From assembly GCA_905221605.1 (NCBI GenBank), contig CAJNDS010001602.1, forward strand, positions 350,501-414,500: DNA of 64,000 bases. Direction: 5' to 3'. Below the pieces are notes generated by a model. That model did not search any database, was not told the DNA's origin, and saw only the letters and a program-made list of their open reading frames with translations. Of the stretch, positions 25,440-36,532 are shown in pieces. How positions within the stretch are numbered: the stretch's first letter is position 1; every line of letters begins with the position of its first letter. Position numbers and translations under genes: made by a program. The DNA comes from Symbiodinium natans (lineage: Eukaryota > Sar > Dinophyceae > Suessiales > Symbiodiniaceae).

Positions 25440-25478
<39 letters not shown>

Positions 25479-27788
25479 TCCCAAAAAAAAGGTTCGGAGA
25501 AACCTGCCACACTCTGAACCAAGCTCCGAAGTAAAATGCCTTGATTCTGCCGTGGCCTAAAACTCTGACATTTTGCCCCCGGGCTCCTCTTGGCCTCAAT
25601 CGCCCAGCGCATCTCCTGGATAGGCCCGAAAATTGAGGAAAAAAAACCAAATGCATGCCTCCCGGATCCCCCCCCAAACTCAACAAGGTTCTTAGGGTCT
25701 CAGGTTTGGGGTACTGTTGCTACTGGCAGCGGGGGTTTCGGTGTACAGCTTCTGGGTGCCATGGCAAAGCAAGGCTTCAGAATCCTGCGCTTGCGAGACA
25801 CCACCTCCCCAGAAAAGTCTCAAAACAAGCCAACAAGCCGGGTTAGGAATTCCGAAACACTCAACTTCTCAGATTTCAAATTTGGAACAAAGCGGCCATC
25901 TGACAAAACTTACTCTCCGTGATCCCTTCCGTGAGGAAGACCAGGAAGTTTCCTTGGGCTTCGGATGCTCAACTCTTGGCGGTTTCAGGTGTTTTGGACC
26001 GTTTGGACCGCGTTGGGGGCTTTTGAGGGTTCGGAGGGCCTGTCGTGGTCTCTGCCGGGGAGATTCTGAGATTCTGCTGTTGGTTGCAGAAGTTCCGGAA
26101 GACCTCTCTGGAGCTCTCTGGAGCCGGAGTCTCACACTGTGACGCCCCCAGGCACTTCCTGGAGCCGAATGGAACCAATGAGGCTCTGAAATGGCCTCCC
26201 TGAGATTCTGAGTTCTGAAACCTCGCGCTTGGGCCCCCTTGCAAGTGTGCTGGGAAGGAGTTGTGGCCGGGTTGCTGTAGTTGCTTTAAGGCGCCCAATC
26301 TTTGCATGGCGGGTCGCTGGAGTGAGACACTCCGTGGCACATGCCCCGGACAGTTGGATCCTGCTCGATGTCCAGCCAGAACCTGGGCAGGCCCTGAACT
26401 CTAAGCTTCTTCGATAAATACCGTCTAAACACTCAACCCTGAATCCTATACATCTCCCCGTCCTCAGCCGAACCTCCACAAACCCGAAACCATAGCTACG
26501 AAACCAGTAACCTAAAACCGTGGCCATGAAACCCTATGTCAACAATGCCCCCTGCTGCACCAGGTGCGATGCGCCCATGAACTTCTCGCCAATTGCCAAG
26601 CGCAGGTTCTGGACGGCATCCTGGGCGTTCCTGAGACTCGGATGAAAAGCAACAGAGGTTCCGGGTTCAGGGCAGAACATGAGAGAGGGAGCGATCGAGT
26701 GAGAGACTGCAGCAGAGCAAGAGAAGAAAGAGGTGAAGAGAAAGAGACCGGGAAATCAACCAACCCGTTGATCTTTTGTTCTTGCCACCGGCATCCAGCC
26801 TGAACCTCCCGTGCCCCCTCTCTGCATCTCCAAGTAGCGACTGCTTGTGACTCCTGAGATCAAGGGCTTACAAGGCTTACAGGGCTTTGGACTGCGTGCA
26901 GGGTTTCCAGGGTTTATACTATACGGAGCCAGGCCGGATGTCTTTCTCTCGGCTGTTTGCGTGCTCAAGTTGAAAAGCCAAGTTTTTAGGGCAGGGTCTG
27001 GGGTTTGAGGTTCGGGGTAGCGGGGAACCCACAGCTTCGGCGCAAGATGAGGCGCAGAAAGAAGTCCCATCGGCACTTCTCGTATGGGACCACCGTTGCC
27101 TCCACTTCGGTCTGAGCTCCCACGACGCTGGTCCTGGGACTCTCGAAGCTAAAGAAGCCCTAAAGAAGCCCCGTCAAAACAAAACCCCCGAAGACTCACT
27201 CTGTTCACGCGGACTTAGGGCGCAGCTTATTCACTGCTTGAGCTTATCAGCAAACATACGAGTACACAAGAAAAGGGAAGAGGGGGTTCCTTCATTCCTT
27301 GAAGCCGACCCTGAACTTGAAGACAGAAGATGCGGAACCTATGGGAGGAGGCGGGTTCTGAGTTGTGGGCGATCTGGCTCTCCTTTGTGGTATGCTTCTT
27401 CTGGTTTAGGGTACATAAACGGCACATGATTATAATTCAACCCCCACGTAGGCACCCAGGCACATGCGACTGAGCTGAACCAGTTCCAAGCAGCCCCCCA
27501 TGTTTCATACATCCAAACAGCAAGAAACTGGGTAGATTTAGGAAGGAACCCTTCCTATCCAGGACCCTCAGGTAAGAGTTTGGGATTGGTGTGTAGGACT
27601 GTCTGGAAGTTGTCAAGGTTTAGAGTCCAGAGTCAAAGAACCGTCTTGGAGTTTAGGATTTGCCTAAACCCAGTTCGTTTTCAGCAAAGCTGCTTGCCCG
27701 ACTTGGGCGAGGGCGAAGTATCCACCAGCGCTTCTTTCTCTTCTTTGTCGGAACACGGGTCCGATGCCGGCGCATCCTTGGCACAGAG
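20561..27788 (-). CDS. TIR-domain / multi-pass membrane fusion protein
   Basis: Twenty exons join in one frame (1314 nt, 438 codons). 5' to 3': 27694-27788, 27056-27133, 26829-26853, 26544-26620, 26318-26382, 25915-25951, 25760-25784, 25587-25615, 25137-25200, 25044-25087, 24114-24184, 23807-23864, 23630-23672, 23262-23354, 22863-22963, 22511-22648, 21933-21990, 21486-21609, 21270-21291, 20561-20627. An acidic Lys/Glu-rich linker comes first. A TIR domain follows (about residues 50-215), then a linker, then hydrophobic segments: VRVILLTCGMMCC, MIFFLLHVGLVIL, LLTALVFLLTTTLSLWGW and ILILPIFFGSYFAALMIMFV. TIR domains signal by self-association or cleave NAD. Here the domain is probably cytosolic and membrane-tethered; that is inferred from order only. 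Introns use GT, GC and GA donors. N- and C-termini are not fixed. The membrane half matches no family I recognise. The 25044-25087 exon could instead start at 25075. Confidence 0.8.
20884..20940. repeat. (CCCT)n-type pyrimidine tract
   Basis: A CCCT/CCTT microsatellite directly to the right of the 20561-20627 exon, in the intron preceding it. Confidence 0.9.
22477..22495. repeat. Poly-G tract
   Basis: A G-rich run beside the donor side of the 22511-22648 exon, in an intron. Confidence 0.9.
24084..24116. repeat. Tandem 9-bp repeat (ATAAGCCTC)n
   Basis: Three and a half copies abut the donor of exon 24114-24184. In transcript orientation they read as TTATGAGGC repeats at the intron start. Confidence 0.8.
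24114..27133 (-). other. TIR domain (exons 2-11 of the fusion gene)
   Basis: The joined exons give the TIR elements in order: strand A WDFFLSHKQ; helix A DAVQNLRLAI; strand B and BB-loop FWLDIEQDPTVRGM; helix B GVSHS; strand D NFLVFLTEGITEI; the Cys/Glu segment LKPCFAMEMRWAIEAK; strand E NIILVMETDDRHGK; and the closing IPIIPWFRDPEFRAAA. The Glu after CFAM aligns with the catalytic Glu of NAD-cleaving TIR domains by position. Cys-to-Glu spacing here is four rather than three, so activity is uncertain. Confidence 0.85.
25442..25476. repeat. Poly-C tract of 35 bases
   Basis: An uninterrupted C35 run lies in the intron between the 25587-25615 and 25137-25200 exons of the TIR gene. On the transcript strand it is G35, which could form quadruplex structure. 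The length may be inexact in the assembly. Confidence 0.9.
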
Positions 27789-27849
27789 CTTAGTGTTGAG
27801 GGTTTGGGGTTTAAGGTTCATGGTTCAGGCAACGGCTGGGTAGGACCAT

Positions 27850-30800
27850 GAATGCTGGCTTCCATTGGCTCCTAAACCCCGCGTCCTAAGCTACTTAGAG
27901 CTGCTGCCAGGATGCGCGGGATGACTTCATCACCCGCAATGCGCTACAAGCGCCGCATCTAAAAGTCTACAATGAGCTGAGCCAGGGTATGGCCGCTGAA
28001 GACACGAACTTTCGATGCACGTTCATGACCACACCAAGTCTTTGTAACTGAAGGCAAATTTGAGATGCCAGTACAGATGTCTAGAAATGTCAAGGGTCTG
28101 GAAGCCTAAAAGAATCGAAAGGCGATGAATGGAAAGGACCGTGGAACACGTTCGAACGTCGGAGCGCGGCGTACATGTTCGGATTCTTCTCGGGATGAGG
28201 TTTAGGGCTTGACCCCAAAGCAAGCCCCCATCAAAACTTTCGATGACACTGCAGTAAGGATGTGAAGGGCGCTTAACCCCCCCCACTCCCTGGGGGCACC
28301 AGGAGCACCAGCGCACGGTGCCATCGCTGGCGTGCGTGGAGGCCTCTCCGATTCTGGGCTCTCGGAGAATTTAGAGCCTGAAAGTTTTCGGCCGCTGAGC
28401 CTCGTTTACGAACCTTCAGCCGAACCAGAACCCCAGAGCTGAAGGTTTAGGATTGTGGGTTGAGGGCTTCGTCTTTGTTGAAGGATTTATGTGAGACTTT
28501 GGGACTTTAGGATTCCGGAACGGCGCCCCTTAATGCAAGGGTCGCAGGGCCCCAAAGCCCTCTCTTAACCTGTGAACGGCCCCAACTTCCAGCCCCCTCA
28601 AGAACCCAGCTCCTGAAGTCACAAGGGAGTCACAAGGGAACCTTTCTAGGGATAGAGGGCTCAGAAGGTAGGGGGGTAGGGCTGGATTTCGGTATCGGGG
28701 ATCTGGGGACTTGAAGATGTAGGGGGGTACCAGCAGAATGGCCTGCCGCAAGGTGGAAGGAATGTCTCCTCCCAAGCTCCCGGGCCGTGCTGACTGAAGA
28801 CTTGGGGTTTAGGGCTTCGGGGGCTTTCCCAAATATCCCACCCTAAACTTGCACCACCCAAGCCCAAAATATTCTGCTGGAGTGAGCACGGCCTTGCATG
28901 CCAAACACTATATGCCAAACCCCTCAACTGACTGCAGATTGGTCATGTTAGTAGGGTTGTTGCTATTTCCTTCCCTAACCAAGAGTAAAGCCCTAAACCC
29001 CCGAAGCAGGAACGACGCAAAGGCAGTGCTTCGCCGTCCTTGGGGCCTCTGATGAAGTCTCTCCGGCGCCCACTTGAGGCCTGCGAGCGGTCGGACTGCA
29101 ACTTAAAGAAAGCTTTGGGGCCTAGGAGTTATATAGGGGCTTCGGGGTTAAGAGAGGGCGTTGCAGGTTCCAGGGGTTAGGGTCAAGGGTTTGAGCGTCC
29201 TTGACCCCATTGGAGCGTGATCTATGCAGTTGGAAGATTGGAATGCCGTTTGGATGTCAGGACTTTGGGGTTCTTTACACAAGGTTGCTCGCCCTGTAGA
29301 ATGGCCTTCGTCGTTTCACTCACGTTCGTGGCATGGGCCCAATCCAGCAGAAAGACTAAAGCAGTTGGTAGAACATCGCACTTCCGTCGGCCTGCCTGAA
29401 AGAAGTTTAGTTCGGCCTTCCCCCCACTCCCACCTTGTCTGGTAGATGCACATATCTGGCTGCAGTCGGGCCTGGGATCACAAAGTCCATCAAAGTCCAA
29501 ATCCCAACTGCAGACTCGGCATGCTCGTTTCGAGTGACGGGCTGGCGCAGGGTTCAGGGCTTGCGTGCTTGTGGAGCAAAGTGTGATGTGCTGGGGCGTC
29601 GGTTGTAGGGAACGAGAAATCATGTGTCAAAATTGAGAGGTAGAAGGCCAGGCGCTCACCTTTCCCAAGGCTTGAAGGTCCGGCCTACTAGCTCTACCTC
29701 TTGGCCTGCACTAGCTGCAGTAACAACTACCCGATCGTCACAACCCTGAACCTGAAACCTTCCCAGCCTCGGTAGGCGTTAATATCGACTCGGGCGCCAT
29801 CCACGTCTGCACGGGAGGCCAATGACAGCAGGGGAAGTTTCAGCTTATCCGGTCTATGAGCACTGCATGCACCCCCAAGCCAAACGACTTAAACACCTGC
29901 TCTTCCAAAAGCAAACAAAAACTGAACCCTGAACGCCGAGCCACTGCAAAGTTGCGAGGCGCCTTCTCCGGCCTTCGCTGCGCCATCGTCCGGAGGAGGC
30001 GAAGGGCAAGTGCCCATTCGCAGCTCCTTGCAGCTGGTGCTTAGGGTTTGCGGGGTCTAGGGGCGCTTTCTTTTCTCAAAGCCAAGTTTCCCAAACCTTC
30101 ACACGCAAAATACATTGTAGCCCAGAAAATGGGACCACTAGCTTTGTACGCAGGCCAGTCCGCCTGGAACAAAACCTCAACTCAACGCCTATGGCCCTAG
30201 GGCCCTAGGGGTGGAGGGCTCAGGGCTTAGAACTCGGTGCGATCGGCCGAAAATCCAAGGTCACTCCCTGGGCCTCTGTGGGTGTCGAGTAGCAGTCGTC
30301 GGAGCGATGTTGTCAAACCATTCAATTGAAACTGCGAATTCTTTACTTGCCACCAGTGAAGGCATCACAGGCTACCACCCAAACCATCACCCACTGCCGT
30401 TGGTGTCGATCGCTGTCGCCATTGCCCATGGTTTTAGGCCAATAGGTCTGCGTGCGCGGGGTGCCCGGCAATGACGCTTGTAGAAGAATCCGAGTACATT
30501 TTGGGCCCAGCAGGGGCTGGGCAGGGGTGCGCATGGAGGCACAGCTGTTTTCGACCATTCTCCACAGTGTATCGGCTGATGTCTTCTAGGAAAGACCCAA
30601 ACAGGCCAGGCCAGGTGAAAGTTTACGCGGGTTCAGGATTCAGGGTGCAACTCGCCAGGAATCGCACAGCAAGAAGGCACCGCTTCCTGATCGCAGTTGG
30701 CATGCTCAACCTCGTGGCAGGAATAGGGTTGGGAGTTTAGAGTGTAGCTTCAGAGTTGAGGGTTTTCGGCTCGGGCGTTCAAGTTTTGAGGCTTTTTGGG

Positions 30801-31100
30801 GCTGAGGGCTTGGCACGATGGGCAAAATCTTCGCTATGTGTTTGTGTCTGCGTGCTTGCTCCTATTAAGCCCTGAACCCCAAACACGTCAAAGACTTAAA
30901 CCTCACCTTAAGCCGGAGTCGTGGGCTCTTTTCCGGGGCAGGGGCCTTCTTCGGCAGCCTTTGCCAGGGAAACTCTTCGCAAGCAGCTTTCTTGTCCGGT
31001 GGATTTGCGAAGAGCTCGAAGCAAGAAAAGGACAAGTCCCAAGCCCTAAAGTCTCAACACGCAGCCTCAACATCCTATATACACCCTAGCCCCTTATGCC
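27850..31100 (-). other. Minus-strand exon candidates of unrecognised gene(s)
   Basis: Regular alternation of telomere-like blocks suggests an intron-rich gene. Short open minus-strand stretches between the blocks include 28300-28355 (ASTHASDGTVRWCSW), 28730-28800 (SARPGSLGGDIPSTLRQAIL), 29440-29530 (CRVCSWDLDFDGLCDPRPDC, Cys-rich) and 29765-29835 (SLASRADVDGARVDINAYRG). They may be 5' exons of the TIR gene or another gene. I could not join them in phase. Confidence 0.3.
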
Positions 31101-31153
31101 GCAAGAACGAACCGGCCTAAATCCCTCGACCCTCAACGCGAATTCGCGAAGAC

Positions 31154-31233
31154 ATCCATGCTCAGCCACACGCCATTCGTTGCCGCCGGCTGCTTTGGCC
31201 GAAGCATGGCGATGAACAAGTTCGCAGTGCAGA
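31154..31233 (-). CDS. Exon of an unrecognised protein
   Basis: After a CAG acceptor the minus strand reads CTANLFIAMLRPKQPAATNG and continues VWLSMD before a GT donor. It has CCCTAAA-like sequence on the left (31105-31140) and TTTAGGG-like sequence on the right. No family is recognised. Nearby open minus-strand stretches at 31575-31720 and 32070-32140 may belong to the same gene. Confidence 0.45.
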
Positions 31234-33279
31234 CTGTAGGGTCAACCCTAGAACTTGAGACGGGCTTCAGGTGAGCACCCAACCAGCTTTCAGGCCAAAA
31301 AGATTAACCTGCACTTCAAGGCTTTTAGAAGGACTTGACGACCTTGGGCTTTTGGATTCGGAATACAAGGTTTTGAGCGGTGGGGTTGGAAGGTCAGGTC
31401 TTGGAATTTGCCTTGGTCTGGCAGGCCTTGGCAAGCAATTCTGAGTTGGTTGTTTACTTTAGGGGTCAGCGAAGCCCCTGCGCAACATACTTGCAAATGG
31501 CTGCTGAATACACTTAGAGACCCAGCTGTTCGGGGCAAATCTGTCAGAACACGCTGCATGATCTTTGCTACGTAAACACGTCGATCAGCGATGGAGGCAG
31601 GTTCAGGCTATTGACTATGCTGATGCTTCTAGCGCAGCAGCGCAGCAGCCTTGATTGAAGCTTGGCTGAGAGTATATGTTTGTCGGGTAGTGGTGCCGTT
31701 GCCAGGATGACAGGAAAGGTCCTGCCAGCCCTTCTTGGTCTTGTTTCCAACAGAAGTTCTAGGGCTCTAGGGAACCCTCTTGAAAAGCACATGGACTTCG
31801 CTCCATGTCCAAGCGCACCCCAAAAGAAAGAACCCGGAACCACCAAGAGCCAAGCCTCAATCAACCATGCCCGCACCATACAAAACCTGCCAGCCAGGCT
31901 TCCGCAGACCCCTCCTTAGCCATCTTTGCATGTGCTTGTAGGTGTTTTTTTAGCTTGTTCAACTTGTTGGGCTTATGGCTTGAAGGCTTGCTGGAAACCA
32001 GTAAACCCTCAACCCTGCACGCCTTGGCGGCGCCAAACCCTACACCGTAACCCAACAAACGCCGCCAGGAGATTTGAGGTGGAACGAAACAGCCCTTCAT
32101 TTTCGATTCCTCATCTCTGAGGCCACCAAGCCACATACCTTCAAACGCCGGACACCATAGTTTCGGGCTGCAGCTCCCCACGCTTGAGTTTATAGCCCTG
32201 CAAAACACCTAGACCTCCAAGAACAAATGGACAGTCGCATGACGGTTCGCAGGAGGTACTGGGTCAGCCAAAACACTCCAAGAGTAAAAAAACAGCGGGA
32301 CCGAACCCTTGCAGGGCGGTTTGGGGGGCTTAGGGCTTGCTTCGGAGTTTGAACAGAAGGTAGAACCCCTGCTTTGTGCACGGCAGGGAGCCAACTCAGC
32401 CCGCGCCAGAACGCCCCTCCCACGCAGCCTCTGAGGATAGAGAAAGGTGATAAGCTCAGGGCTTTTGGGGTCTTTTCCGAAGATGGGGACGCGGTCTTGC
32501 CTTCGCACTTCAGGAATTTTGACAGCAACGGCTGGGGAGCTGAAGACTCTACTCCAATCAAAAGACAGCTTGGGCTTTCGTGGGGGATTAGCCTCTAAAG
32601 AGGATTTAACCGGGGATTTGGGTTTTAGGCTCTGGTCAAGCTTAGGGTTTAGTTTAGGATTACCCTCCGGCTGGTGCGCGGCTTTCGGACTGGTCCCCCA
32701 AAGCCCTTGGGCGCCCGCCACTCTCGCAGCCGCGCTGGCTGGGAGCGTGCGTGGTCCTCCAGCAGCAGACTGGGTGGTGAGCTTGGGATCCCAAGGGCGC
32801 AGGCTTTCAGTTTTTTCATGCAGCGAGTGTAGGCGCCGTGGTGGGGCGTAGTCTGTGCAAGGATTTCCTCAGGGTTGTGGCATGGGGCTTAGAGCCAGGT
32901 TTCCGTCGGGTGTCGTGCAGCAAGGAGATTGCTTATGGAACAACTCCTGTACAAGTGTGGACAACCACCTTAAAACCCAATCCCAACCGCTGAGCCCTGA
33001 CCACCGCAAGCCCCAAAACCTAAACCCAAGGATTGGCCAAGGTTCCAGGGCAGTTCGGCCGAGCATATCGGTGCGAGCCTGAGTTGTTTGGAAGGGGACC
33101 CTTTTCAGTGCCGGCGCTACAAAGCGATCAAGGACGCACGACAGCAAACACAGGGCACCCGTAGCTTTGTGTCCATCAAATCCTGAGTCGCCTTCCCCAA
33201 ACCCTGAACTCGCTCACCCTCTGGCTGTTGCAGGCTGTTGCACCCGAATCAGGAAACCATCAAGACGTCAGGCTTCGGG

Positions 33280-33330
33280 GTGTGCAGGGTGTACAGGGTG
33301 CACAGGGTGCACAGGGTGCACAGGGTGTAA
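33280..33330. repeat. Tandem 9-bp repeat (GGTGCACAG)n
   Basis: About five copies of a 9-bp unit, containing the palindrome GTGCAC, in intron-like sequence. Confidence 0.9.
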
Positions 33331-33888
33331 GTTTGGTTCGACCCGTTGAACCGCACCTGTCCTGCGCAGGCTCCCACGACCAAGGAAAGGGAACATGACA
33401 AATCGACAGATCGACAAAACTCAGCTGCGGGCCGGCTCTGCTGAGTTCGCTAGGAGCAATTTGGCGACCTGCCAAAGATGAAAGCATTAGCTGCGTCTAA
33501 CTAGCACAAACCCACACGAAATCAAGCCTTTGTTGTGTTGTTCTCTGGTCTCGATGCCCAAAAACACGGTTTTCCCAAACAAACGCCTCAGAACATCAGA
33601 GAAAGGTGATAGGTTCAGCGTACAAGGTTGAGTGTGTTTCTGAACTCGGAACTCCAACCTAACAACCTCTGGAACTTCGAGGCGAGAATCGGGGAAAGAT
33701 ACGAAGCATGGCCTTGGAGCCCCTGACGCCCCACACCTAAGTCAGTCGTAGAAGGCTATGTTCAGAGCTTCATAAGGTGCTTCGCCTAGTCTGCCTTGGG
33801 CCATACTTGAGGTGTCACGGCTTCAGGGTTCCAAGGTGTTGGGGTTTCGGGTTCAAGTTCAATGGAGATGCAGGGCTTTCGCCTGCAC

Positions 33889-33924
33889 CCGGCCATGCCG
33901 CGCGGCACTCATCAGGGCTGTGAC
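33889..33924 (-). CDS. Ankyrin-repeat-like exon
   Basis: The 36-nt minus-strand stretch between an AG acceptor and a GT donor reads VTALMSAARHGR, close to the ankyrin-repeat core TALMxAAxxGH. The exon is too short to prove the family, and neighbouring repeats were not found. A candidate following exon at 33160-33185 continues DLMDTKLR in phase, which is not ankyrin-like. Confidence 0.4.
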
Positions 33925-34673
33925 CTCACTTTGGGGTTTCTGGCTCGAGGGTTGCGAGTTTGAAGTCTAAGGATCTCGTCTCTCGCTTGGCGTAGGGTGA
34001 ATCCCAGCACAAAAACTAGATTACCTAAGAGAACTCCACCTTAAGCTGGAAGCGAAACATCTGTGAGGCGCACAGCTGGCTGCGTGTTGCCGAAAAGCCA
34101 AGCAGCACCACAACCCCAAGCTGTCTCGGGCAGTCTAACACAATCACCCAGCACTATACCCAAGCGAGCCTGCCACAGCCAAATGCGGAGGAAGGGGGGC
34201 CAGGTGACCATGCCCATGTGTGGACGGAGAGGATGCTCGGCATCGCAGGTCAAATCACGAGATAGAAGTTGGCGGAAGAGCATGGACATCTGACATGTAG
34301 GGGGTCAGCAACCGGAGCGACCGGTGCCCAAGAAGAGAAGCATAAACGAGCCGCTTGCAGCGACTGGGTCTGGCACACGTAAACACGTGAACACGGAAAA
34401 CTGTGCAAGGCAAAGATGCATCCTGACGGGGCCAAGAAGGCGACAGAACACAAGTAAGCACCGATTGACTTGACGAACAGGCACATCAAAGACGCGCTGC
34501 GAGTCTGTTCTAGTGCTTTAGCACGCTCTCCCCCCGAGTCCTGTTATGGCCTGCAGTTGCTGCTTTGTGGAGCTTCGCCACAATGCACGAAACGGACACA
34601 AGATACTGCCCCATTCCAAAAAAAAGTCGGTGAGCTACTTCCGATAGACAGAGCGAGTTTGGAGGACGTTTAC

Positions 34674-34906
34674 TTCGCAAGGTCCCGGTATGCCCGCAGC
34701 AACCACTCCTTAGCCTCAGCTTCAAGCTGATGCCGGGCACCCCATGCACCCCCTCACACGCATCTCAAGTTCTCGTCTGTCCTTCCTCCCCTTACCAGGA
34801 ACTCTCTACTCTTTCTTGTGAGAAGCTGGCTCACACTGGCGCGGGCATCGTAGAAGTCAGCGCGCAAGGCTATGCGGGAGCTCTCTTTGAATAGGCCGCG
34901 ATGCTT
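34674..34906 (-). CDS. Two joined exons of an unrecognised protein
   Basis: Exon 34796-34906 (37 codons) follows a GAG acceptor and ends at a consensus GTAAGG donor. It reads KHRGLFKESSRIAL, ADFYDARASVSQLL and TRKSREFL. It joins in phase to exon 34674-34726, which reads LEAEAKEWLLRAYRDLA and ends at GTAAAC. The product is charged and helical, perhaps coiled. TTTAGGG-like sequence lies on the right of the first exon. No family is recognised. It may belong with the ankyrin-like exon, but the phase does not join directly. Confidence 0.55.
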
Positions 34907-35132
34907 CTCAAATGACAGTACGGGTCTTGGCTTCAGCGGCTTCAGCGGCTTCAGGGCATCTCGCACCCTGAACGCCTAAATAAAACCCGGAAGCCCTCAA
35001 ACCCACGAACCTTCAAACCCTACAGCGGAAACCCAAACCCTCAAATCTTCGCACCCTCAACCCCTCAAACCCTCAAGCCCTCAAACCCTCCAACCCTCAA
35101 CCCCTCAAGCCCTCAAACCCTCGGAAAACCCA

Positions 35133-35290
35133 TCAAAAAAAAACTACTTTTCCCGACCAATCTAAAAAAAACTTTCCAAAGATCAAGAAAAAACTTTTTT
35201 CCAATCAAAAAAAAACTTTCTTTGGGTATTTATAAGAGATCTAGAATGAATTTATTCGAGAAGCGGGAATCAAAAAAAAAATCCTAATCA
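35133..35290. repeat. Left A-rich arm of the composite block
   Basis: Repeated units of about 18-25 bp of the form CCAATCAAAAAAAAACTTT. It is the reverse complement of the units at 39222-39322. Confidence 0.8.
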
Positions 35291-35437
35291 AAAAAAATCC
35301 TTGGTAGTCTACAAGAGGTTTTGCCTCTCTTGGACGATACCGCATTCGACGCAAAGATATGTATAGTTTAGTGTGCATGTGTGTATATATATATATGTGT
35401 ATATATGTCTTGGGCGGCAAAACAGACACTCCTTTCT

Positions 35438-36164
35438 GCACGGCTTAAAAAAAGCGGGGGGGTTGGGGGGCGCAGCCCCCCCCATTTGCAAACACAATGC
35501 TCACACGATGTTTTCAACTAGTTTCTTGGCTTTGAAGCACGCTTGGTACGGCTTAAAAAAAGCGGGGGGTTGGGGGGGGTTGGGGGGGGGCGCAGCCCCC
35601 CCCCCACCCCCCATTTGCAAACACCCTGCTCACATGATGGGCGTCAACAAGTTTCTTGGGCTTTGAAGCACGCTCTGCACGGCTTAAAAAAGCGGGGGGT
35701 TGGGGGGGGCGCAGCCCCCCCCCATTTGCAAACACAATGCTCACACGATGTTTTTCAACTAGTTTCTTGGGCTTTGAAGCACGCTTGGTACGGCTTAAAA
35801 AAAGCGGGGGGGGGTTGGGGGGGGCGCAGCCCCAGCCCCATTTGCAAACACCCTGCTCACATGATGGGTGTCAACAAGTTTCTTGGGCTTTGAAGCACGC
35901 TCTGCACGGCTTAAAAAAAGCGGGGGGGTTGGGGGGGGGGCAGCCCCCCCCCCCATTTGCAAACACAATGCTCACACGATGTTTTTCAACTAGTTTCTTG
36001 GGCTTTGAAGCACGCTTGGTGCGGCTTAAAAGAAGCGTGGGGGGGTCACGCTCTGCACGGCTCAAAAAAAAGAGGCGGGGGGGTTTGGGGGGGCGCAGCC
36101 CCCCCCCCCCACTTGCAAACACAATGTTTTTTCAACTAGTTTCTTGGGCTTTGAAGCACGCTTG
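35438..36164. repeat. Satellite array 1, alternating A and B monomers
   Basis: Tandem monomers of about 105-130 bp. Each contains a CGGCTTAAAA box, a G-run, GCAGC, a C-run, ATTTGCAAACAC and TTTCTTGGGCTTTGAAGC. Form A carries ACAATGCTCACACGATG and AACTAG. Form B carries ACCCTGCTCACATGATGGG and AACAAG. They alternate, as in a dimeric higher-order repeat. G- and C-runs can pair into a hairpin. Confidence 0.9.
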
Positions 36165-36353
36165 GTTAGGGTTTAGGGTTTAGGGTTTAGGGTTTAGGGT
36201 TTAGGGTTTAGGGTTTAGGGTTTAGGGTTTAGGGTTTAGGGTTTAGGGTTTAGGGTTTAGGGTTTAGGGTTTAGGGTTTAGGGTTTAGGGTTTAGGGTTT
36301 AGGGTTTAGGGTTTAGGGTTTAGGGTTTAGGGTTTAGGGTTTAGGGTTTAGGG
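36165..36353 (+). repeat. Telomeric array, 27 copies of TTTAGGG
   Basis: An essentially perfect 189-bp (TTTAGGG)27 array, the Arabidopsis-type telomere sequence also used by dinoflagellates. It is interstitial here: unique-looking sequence follows it. Confidence 0.97.
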
Positions 36354-36532
36354 TTCAGCATCTCAAGTTCGAGCATTTACTAGGCCAGCAGTGTATCTAG
36401 GCAACGGAAAAAACCCACCCGCCCAAAGAATCCCATAACATTAAGAAAATAGAAGGTTACTTATTTTCTCTTCGGATGCACCAATCACGCCGTAGTACCA
36501 AGCACTTAACACAAGCCACACCCGGCCTTGAG

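Noticed and set aside
26050-26160. Minus-strand stretch VFRNFCNQQQNLRIS as an exon
   Set aside because: The exon at 26318-26382 joins directly to 25915-25951 (SHS|R|NFLVF) and matches TIR order.
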